Assembly (NCBI GenBank): GCA_024220505.1
Contig: JAKZZE010000011.1
Span: 1,054,001 to 1,118,000, forward strand
Direction: 5' to 3'
DNA from: Rhizopus arrhizus
Lineage: Eukaryota > Mucoromycota > Mucoromycetes > Mucorales > Rhizopodaceae
DNA: 64,000 nt
Every line of letters starts with the position of its first letter. Position 1 is the stretch's first letter. Positions 55,624 through 64,000 of the stretch are shown one piece after another. Both the position numbers and the translations under genes were made by a program. Under the pieces are notes generated by a model, which saw only the letters and a list, made by a program, of their open reading frames with translations, did not search any database and had not been told where the DNA came from.

Positions 55624-58600
55624 TTATTCACATATCATATATAAAAGCTCACTCGTCAGCCTTGCACTCACAGAGACTTCTGTCTTCATCCTTCCAAAAT
55701 CAACTTCTCCAAACGCGTCAAATCCAATCTTTTCAAGGTACACCTTTTGCTGATTCATTCTTTCAGTCGATCCAATCGTGGATTCCGAACATGCAGTAAG
55801 CAGAATTTCTTTGACAGCCTCGATCAGCAATAGATTGTTGCTTGAAATGACGATAGAGTTCATTTTGGGTATCAAGGACTCATAGACCAGTGCGAATACC
55901 TCTGGCGTGGAAACAGCAGCTTTCGACAGGAATCCGTACAAGAACAGCCTTTCGGATTCGGTTTCGGCAAGACTCAGCATGCCGACCAAAAGGGATGAAA
56001 GGAGAATACCTGTCGTGTTGTTAGGAATATCCATCATGCGCCATATGGCCATGTAAACATCGGAAGGTACGGTGAGGGTGTCAACATCAATATCCACACC
56101 ACCAGCCAAGTTCAGCAGCTCATGAAGCGCGTCATTTTTTGCCGCAAACGGAAGTAACCCAGCAAAGTAACCAAGACACCGGCTTTCCACCTTATTCATC
56201 GTGAAATCAAATTTTGTTTCCGTTTCCAAAAAGTCAGTTAGACACATGTAAATATCTTCTCTGGCATCCGAGCATCGGAATCCTTTGAGTAAAGTACCAG
56301 CGATTGCAAAAGAAAATTGAGTATCAAAACTAACACCAGCCGCTGCATCAATATTGGAGAGAATAGAGGCAAATGGGGCTCGAGCCTCCATCAAGACATC
56401 CTGGACAGACCTATTCTCAAAAAAGTTGTATGCACTCATCGTGCGTAGAACAGCATTCAAGAATTTGACAGTATGGGAAAAGACGGCGGGATGATTCATT
56501 TGGACGATGGCAATAGCAAGCCAAAACATGGGTTTTAAATATCTCGATCCAGAAGACAAGTTGTGCACAATGTTTTTGAGACACATGAGAATACTAATCA
56601 CGAGCTCAGAATTCTTTTCGTCAAAGCGAGAAAGCTCATTACGAAGGACAACCAAGATTTGGAATAGGAGATCATCATCAATCTCGTCTTGAGCAAGACA
56701 GCCAAGGATGACAAAGGATCGAGGTTGCAAAGCAGGATTAAATTGAAAAGTCATACTAGTGGCTAAACTCATCCAACGAGCCCGCCAAGCATTTGCAATG
56801 TCTATATTACATATATGAGTACATGTGTTTCAGTCAACTTGCGTCTATAATCCAATCTACCTGTACTAGGAGCTGCAAAATTAATTGTGTCTAACAACAA
56901 TTGAACGATGGTTTCAAGTGAGGTAAGGCTCACGCTTTCCACATCGTCAGTTAACGTTTCATCGGTAATCGTAAAAGCGTTGGCATACGATTTGTTTAAG
57001 CCGAAATGAACACGGTATTTACCATCTCCTACATCATCCATAAGGAATTTCAGCCTTTTTCTATTGCTGCTCATCACAAAGTCAGAAGTTACCAAGGTAT
57101 GAATCGCATTGACCACAAATCCATGAATAGAAGAACGTATAAACGTAGGACCTGTAGACACCAAGAGTGCCATAATATGAAAACAATCAGCCATATAGGG
57201 TTTTCTAGGATCGTTGTTGAAGAATGAAAGGGCTGCCATGCATCGTATCAAACAGGCAATCTCGCCCCATACAGGGTGCTTGACCACTGTACCACAATAG
57301 TTTTGTGCTGTACTTTCAAGTGCTCTTCGGGTTCTTGTGACAATCTTGCCTCGAATGCTATTGCTACTCATAGTCACAATCGTATTTGCAACGACTTCGG
57401 CTTGTGGCGATCCGACCCCATGTTCAACAGAGTATTGAATAAGGCAATCGATCATTATATTGTGTATTTCATACATCTCACCCAGCACTTTCCATACCTT
57501 TCGTTGGATCTGTTCAAATAACTACAGAAAGGTATGATATTAAAACAATATACTTGTAAAATAAAAATACAAAATACCTTTGGCTTTTCAGCAGTCAGAG
57601 TAATTAAGGAACGAATGAGTTCTTTGACCTTGTGGATTTCTTTTAAATTGTTTCCGTGGGTAAAAAGAGCCAGATTGTTCAACCAAGGCACAATGTACTC
57701 CAGCGTCAAAAGCTGTCTGACAGGCTCCGCGTTCGATCGATTGAATCCCAAGACACATTCATTCAAAAACTCCAAAGTCAAATGGACTTCACTGGTCGCA
57801 ATCGCCTTGCTAATGTTAACAATAAAGTCTGTATCATTGTATGGAACACACATGTCCTTGGCAAACATAAGTTGATTCGCAGCACTAAATCGGAATGAAA
57901 TACAAAGAGAGTAGAGCAAGTTGTAAGCAGAAAGTCGCAAATTTGGATCTTCACATCCAAGGTTGACCAGTGCCATATTAAGCATACGACCAGGAACGTC
58001 CATTGGATGAATACCATGACTTTCATTGGTGATATTTGTTTCAAAATTCTTTTTACTGCTCAGCAAATACTTGAATAAATCAATTTAGTACCTCTTTTCT
58101 TCTTCTTCCTTTAGTATCACTTACTTTATACACTTCTTCATGATTAGGAACTATGAGTGACATAGTCGACTTGCCACGGTGAACAGTAATATGAATTTTC
58201 CCTTCATCGTTTGCCTTTTTATTTGGCGTTGCGGGAGGTAAGTAAATGTCTACTAAATCATTCATACTGTATATGTTGTTTAATATCGTGTTCAGACTCC
58301 AAAGAATTTCTTGTTCGCGTATCTGTAAGAAATAAGTAAACAATAAATAAATAAAAAATAAATTATTGACCCTACCGTAGTTACTTGAAAATATTCTGCT
58401 CCAATCTTTATTTGTACGGGTATCATAGATTTGAAACTATTTACAATAAAAGCATTCTTAATTGTCATTCCCATTTCCCTTTGTATTTCATCTGCCAAAG
58501 AGGCGTTAACTATTTGTTTAAAAGTATAATTAGCCCACTTACATGATTCTTTGGGAAGTCGAATCTCGAATGGCGCAATGTATTGAGACAACTCGCTGAT

Positions 58601-61600
58601 ACTAGTTGAAAATTTGGTACGTCTGACTAATCTATTAGTGATCACTCGCGGTAATTTGCGAATATAGCGCTGAAAGTAGAAGTTAGGGTTGAATACATGG
58701 AAAGCTACCAAAAAATCATTCAATTCACTAAATATGAGCTGAAAGAATTGATTGAACCAGTGGATGGGGATTTCACAATCTTCTGAAAACCGTGTCATAT
58801 CAAACACTAGCTCAAAAGGTCGATTGAGACTAGGCTCCATTACCTAAACAAAGAAAAATAAGTATTTTTTTTTTTACTTGAATAGAGATTTACCCTCAAC
58901 ATGTAATACACCAAAAGCTCGTAATCCAAGTTATCTGAAGGTATATGACGAGCAATTAAGTAAAAGACTGGATTACCGTTTCTTGAGACACCACCTTGGT
59001 ACATAACGTTCAATGACCGTATACTGTTTAAATCACGGTGTTTGTTTCGACGCATAAATTCATTATAATGTGTGTTTCCACTGACAAGAGCATAGTTTCG
59101 TACCATCGAAACTTCTGCCTGTGCTGCACCCGATGGAGGCCCCATTTGACCAAGCAAATTGGAGAAATTCTCCATGGTACGTTTCATCTCCAAGATCTTT
59201 TGTGTTTCATTAGATGCACGAGATCGTCGTAAGGATAGATCGCGAGAGATCTTGTCAAGGTTTTCAGACATGTATCTGTGCAACTTCATGTGAGTCAAGG
59301 TTTCTAGACGGACAACAGGGGTATCTTGAACTTCTTCCAAAGGTACTGCGGCTATTTCGCGTAGAAAGTTGGCTACTCTGTATAGATTGTTTGTAATAAA
59401 GTCATTGAGTGAAATAAGATGGGGTTCTTTGGCGCCAAACATGACGTTATTAGCTAAATTCTGCATGAGTCGAGTTGCTTGCAGCAGGATCTTTTTCGTA
59501 TTTTTAGATTTTGGTAAAGCTTGTTTAGATACTCCAGAGTTTTCAGGCGTTAAAATGGCTGGGTTAAACAATCTTAAAAATACGAATCCTCCTACTTGTG
59601 TCTTGGCTGCATCTGAAAATCTTTTGCTCACTGCATTTACCAGAAAAGCCAGTTCCTGGCGAAACATTCTTTCCATAAAGATTAGAATTTTTTTTTAACC
59701 ATGTTTTTCTTCTTACCTAGGAGCGATTGAAGCAGATTTACAGATAGCATCCAAGAGTATTTCAGTCACCTTGCAAACATTTCGCTTGTTTTTCATGATG
59801 ATTTCTACAGATGCATCCTTTACTGGATCCATTTCCCATGTCAGCTCTTCTTCAGGTAAAGCATTGATTGACTCCAATGCAGGCTGAAGAGTCGTTCTTA
59901 CATAATCCATACAAGTATTTCTTGCAAATGTAGACAATATTCGGCTTGCCATATTTGTTCCTCGGAACAGGGTCGATTCTTGCTCTATTCTACGACTTAG
60001 CTACCCGTACTTCTTTTACTTCCTTAAAACTTACCAGCAGAACAGACCTCCTTCTCTATAACAGCTTTTAAAAGCGGCAAGACCTTGTTTCTCGATTCAA
60101 ATGCCTCCAGCAGGACTTCGGCCACACCAGCAGCATCTCCCGTTGGACATACATCGCAAAGAGATAAAGCGACTTCCATATCTGACTCAACTAGTAACTA
60201 AATACATTATTTTTAAATTAGCAATATATACATGAATGCACCTTTTATTTTATTTTATTTTTTTACCTCGACTAATTTGTCGTATCGATCCAACATGATG
60301 TTTTCAGCCAATGTATCAAATTGAGCACCTTGATTAAGAATGTTGGACAAGACTTGTATAAAAGCACTTCTTGTTCTTGAATCTTCATGATATCCCATAG
60401 CTAAAGTAGACCTTAATCCTACCTCTACATTAGCGCTCAATAAATTTGATATGGCATTCACTGTTGACTCCTTAAGAGGCCCCCAATAGGTATCTGCTTG
60501 TTTGACGGGAAGATTGGCTTTAAATGTCAATGCGGATGCATACGGACTATTTACATTTTGGCTCACTTCAGCCTACAGGAAAACAATATGATTAGATCAA
60601 ACAATTTTAAATGAAAACGATTGTACTTCTTGTCTGTGACATCTGTCTAACAATTGCGTGAAAAACGTAAAATATTTTTGAAACAGTCTATTCTTGCTCG
60701 TCGCCCTGTCTACTTCACGGGATTGCTCTGCTGTTTGTAGTGGAAGCTTCAATAATAGGGCAACAATGGCCTTTAAGCAAATCTGATCCAAGTCTCGTTG
60801 AACTTCCTTGTTTTGCAAGTTGTTTGTTTCCAATGTAGAATTACTAGCAACAAACTAGCATTGGAGGAAATAAATTATACATATGTTCTTTTTTTTTTTT
60901 AAAAAAAAAGAGCTTACCAGATTGAAGGCGCTTGTCCATTCTATAATAATTTCAAGCAATTTATTCTTAACTCGGACATCATCACGTATCACAACCTGAT
61001 CCTTTTTCAACATAAGCACTTCAACAAGATGACACATCATGATCATTATACGCATTGTTGTATAGTTGTCGCGAGGCAAACGATTGATATAGTTGGCAAA
61101 ATGAAGAGCAAGTGTACCAAAATCAACACTAAGCAAACAATCATTTTCAGTCAATCGATCAAGGATCATCTTTATAACCAGCACCGATTGCTCCACAAAC
61201 AACGTATTGGTACTACTGCACAGTATCTCACCATCCGTATTAAGGCATTTGCTCATCACGCTTTCCATTTGCTGGAAAAGGATGGCATACAAGGAAGGTG
61301 AAAGGTCGCCTCCCAAGGTATCCTTGACAGTCTCTCTGACGACCACATTCTCTGAAGTAAGCAATTCAACCATTTCAACAACAAATTTCTCAACTAATAT
61401 TGCTGATTTAACAGGCGATTCAATGCGATCTCCACTTTTACTTTTTTTGAGTTCATCTTGAATGTTTTCCTCCTCCATTTCTGCTGTTAATCGACTACCT
61501 CCCAAGGCAGCCAAAAATCCAGTATAATTCTGCCACTCTGTCTGTTTTCCATCATCAGCTTCCTTTCGGCTGATAGGTGCAGGAAAGGGAAGTGCTGCAC

Positions 61601-64000
61601 CGACCGTGGCTGCTGAGGATTTAGCAGATGGCCCTCTCAATTTTTCGTGTCTTACCAGGCCTCCAATTTTTTTGGTAGAGGTGGAGGTGGTAGAGGAAAC
61701 AACAATGTCATTCAAGTCCCTGAAAGAATCGGTACCGTAACGAATTACAATTTGCGTTAAAATTTTCCATCTCTTCCAAACTTCTTCCCAAGCCAAAAGA
61801 CTACCCACTGTCGCTACTGTGATCATTCTTAGATATTTTCTCACTCTTTTCTGCTGTGCTTTTTTGCCTACAAACAGTTGCTTGCGTGAGCCCTTTGTTG
61901 CTGGCTCTTCAGAGCATAATCCTTCGTAGATTTCACTATTGTATTTGAATGCAATCATGCTTTGACTGTTTTTTAAGGACGACTCGATGATTAAATTGTC
62001 CTTGTCTATTATTTTTGATTCTTTACACATGTAGCCTAAACATCGAATAGCCTTTGAGCATATTTCTGGAGTGGGTGAGCATAGTAAGACTAGCAAAGCA
62101 ATTTCAAGTGTGACCATCGTTTGGTTGCGTTCAGGAGCATCACAGAGCTCTTCAGTAATGGCCATTTCCTATAAATAGATTGAGCTCAGCGCTGAATACA
62201 TACAAGTGCCAATCTACTTTATTTACCGAAATATCTGTCAAAAAAGTTGTCCTTGCATCCAAAATATTTGCTAGCAAGTCCAAAAGGATCTTCATGGATG
62301 GCTCTGTTTGTCGACTGATATCCAGTATCTGTCGTGCAATCGATAAAACTACTTGACACGAAATTTTCCAAAAATTAGCCATGATCGTCTCACTTGGCCC
62401 CCAGTGAACAATGATTGAAGGATTATGCAGCTGAGTTAGACAATCAACAGCAGCACGTCTTACACGATGATCTTGATGTCTCATCAAATTTGTCATTGAT
62501 GTGACTAATAATGTGTTTTCCTCTACTCTCGTCTTATTTCCCTGTTTTTTAGTATGATTAGTTTACATGTCCGCCTCACACGACACATTTGTCTTACCAT
62601 CAATGCGCAATAAGGGTCCATGCGAAACAATTTGAGCATGCTTTGAACTAGACCTGCTGTGCTCTGCAATCTTTTGTCGCCGCTGTTATTTGCTTTTTTA
62701 GATCCGATGCTGGATATCTCTGATCTTGAAGACAGCTCAACTTGAACCGTTTGTATAAATATATGTCGCAGTGGTGTGCAAATAGAGTCATACATTGATT
62801 TAAGTGTTGGATTCCAAGGTAATGTTCTTTCTTCTGACGCAATGGCCAGGCAGGCATCAACAAGTGCCTGTTTAAACATGAGGGGAGCATTATCATCCAA
62901 TAGAGTGGGTACGAGAGTACAAAGTGTTTTAGACGGCTTGAGTCGTAATTGAGTCAACAAATAGTTGGAAATCAAGCTTTGCTGATTGATAGTGTAACCT
63001 AAAGTAGAAGAAAGTGTGTCTAAAGCTGAGGAACGGGAAAAGTCCCATACTTTTTCACGTAATTGATCTTCGATATCGTCTGCGATATGCCGTAAAATTG
63101 TGTCATCGTTGGGTGCAATAAATGAAGCTGCTTTACACAGATCGACATAACACGTAGCAGCAATCTCCTGTGTTCTTATAGAGTCCAATGCGCTTTTTAA
63201 TTGACGAGGGAATCCAGTCTAATAGTAGAAAATATAATTTTAGCTGTGGGAAAACTCAACTTTTTTTTTTCCTTTCGTTTTCTCACCCTTCGATTTTGTA
63301 AACCTTTATCATCTAAAAATGCTTGTACAAAAAGATCGGGTGATAAGATTAAAAGGATGGTTTGTAATGGCCATAACACTGCCTTTTTACGAGAGCTATC
63401 TGCTGCAACATTGCACATGTCAAAAAGAATCTCAGATCCAGTCAGAGTTGGTTTACTGCTCTTGCAAATATCAGAAAATTGATGTGGTTTCTCAGAGATC
63501 CAATTCCAAATAGCAATTCTTAACATTTTTGCGAATAATAATTTACCATTTATCTTCATGTTTAAGAAATAGGGACTGAGTTCTATTTTTCTTGATTAAA
63601 TACATATCAAGAAAGACGTTTTTCATTATTATTTTTTACCTGTTAGAATAGTACGTAATTTCAATGTATTTAGGTTTGTAAAGGAAAGAATTCTGACTTC
63701 AGGAGGATTTGACTCTGAATTTTCGTTAGTAGCTGCCAAAATGTTGACAGTGTTTTTAATTTTTGCATAAAAAGAATTCCAGTTGCTGGCACTGATATAA
63801 CACAACACTTTACCCGAAGTGTTGTAAACCTCACGTATATATTCCATTAATTGTGTATCTATTCTATTTGCTACTGCTATCTCGTTGGTTTGTTCAAATG
63901 CTAATAATTGATCATTGCGCTCTTCAATGACATGTAATTGATTTAAAAAACGTCCCATTAAATTCAATAAGAACGATACAAGTGCTTCATCCAAGGGCGG
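55624..64000 (-). CDS. Neurofibromin/IRA-type RasGAP, N-terminus outside the window
   Basis: Very large GTPase-activating protein that turns Ras off. More than 2,600 residues lie here in many exons; the 5' end continues beyond 64000. The N-terminal and middle parts are HEAT-like helices (LIRCMAAL-type repeats, VRRAAVDCLTQLHNPSIIVHW). The GAP domain (about 60000-59200) starts STLFRGTNMASRILSTFARN with the Arg finger in LFRGTN, then VGGFVFLRLFNPAILTPE (FLR motif) and MQNLANNVMFGAKEPH. A Sec14/PH-like lipid module follows (IARHIPSDNLDYELLVYYML, PFELVFDMTRFSED, WFNQFFQLIFSEL, RKLPRVITNRLVRRT). The C-terminal HEAT region ends at 55624 (SARLTSELLYMICE). No frame break was noticed. Confidence 0.93.

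Overview
The window reads as nuclear DNA of an early-diverging fungus, most likely a Mucorales species (Mucor, Rhizopus or a relative). The grounds are AT-rich spacers, dense short introns (about 50-80 nt, GT..AG), DIRS-type and LINE-type retroelements, and a multicopy gene family with a PD-(D/E)XK-like motif that I associate with Mucoromycota. No prokaryotic operon signals, CRISPR arrays, tRNA or rRNA genes were recognised.

Left end (1-9.4 kb), mobile DNA. A decayed DIRS tyrosine recombinase (+ strand) faces the gag and reverse transcriptase of a DIRS element (- strand). Between them lies a 665-bp inverted repeat (1095-1759 and 2119-2783, 359-bp loop), identical wherever I compared it, made from the intron-containing 5' part of a multicopy host gene. 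Next is a full-length two-ORF LINE (4595-9362) flanked by a 16-bp target duplication; both ORFs are open, so it looks young.

9.5-24.99 kb, housekeeping block: Sec61 gamma, HGH1, a Tom6-like peptide, an SPO71-like PH protein, MTQ2, DAHP synthase, RPC40, an acidic orphan, two small membrane proteins (one only 37 residues, outside any ordinary ORF cutoff) and a SIKE/STRIPAK coiled-coil protein. A 2-kb gene-poor stretch (21.4-23.6 kb) sits in it.

25.1-28.5 kb, second mobile zone: a 5'-truncated, decayed LINE of the same family, and a broken copy of the multicopy gene family whose 3' end recurs inverted 1.6 kb away.

28.5-64 kb, ordinary genes: copper amine oxidase, a Sec7-PH Arf GEF that appears to lack the first half of its Sec7 domain, MDM31, a secreted KRE9/KNH-like protein, ornithine decarboxylase antizyme, TOM22, a second DAHP synthase, SSB-type Hsp70, eIF3b, a PHD-like 2OG oxygenase, an arrestin-like protein, a WHI2-like protein, two orphans, and the C-terminal part of a very large neurofibromin/IRA RasGAP running off the right edge.

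Themes: mitochondrial import and morphology (Tom6-like, TOM22, MDM31), translation and nascent-chain folding (eIF3b, SSB, HGH1, MTQ2), aromatic amino-acid entry (two DAHP synthases), and growth signalling (RasGAP, WHI2-like, STRIPAK, arrestin, antizyme). These are scattered single genes, not a cluster. The most unusual signals are the two inverted duplications of the same gene family, the two LINE insertions that share a target-like motif and each lie head-to-head with a nearby gene start, and the antizyme gene whose splicing choice decides whether it needs a +1 frameshift.
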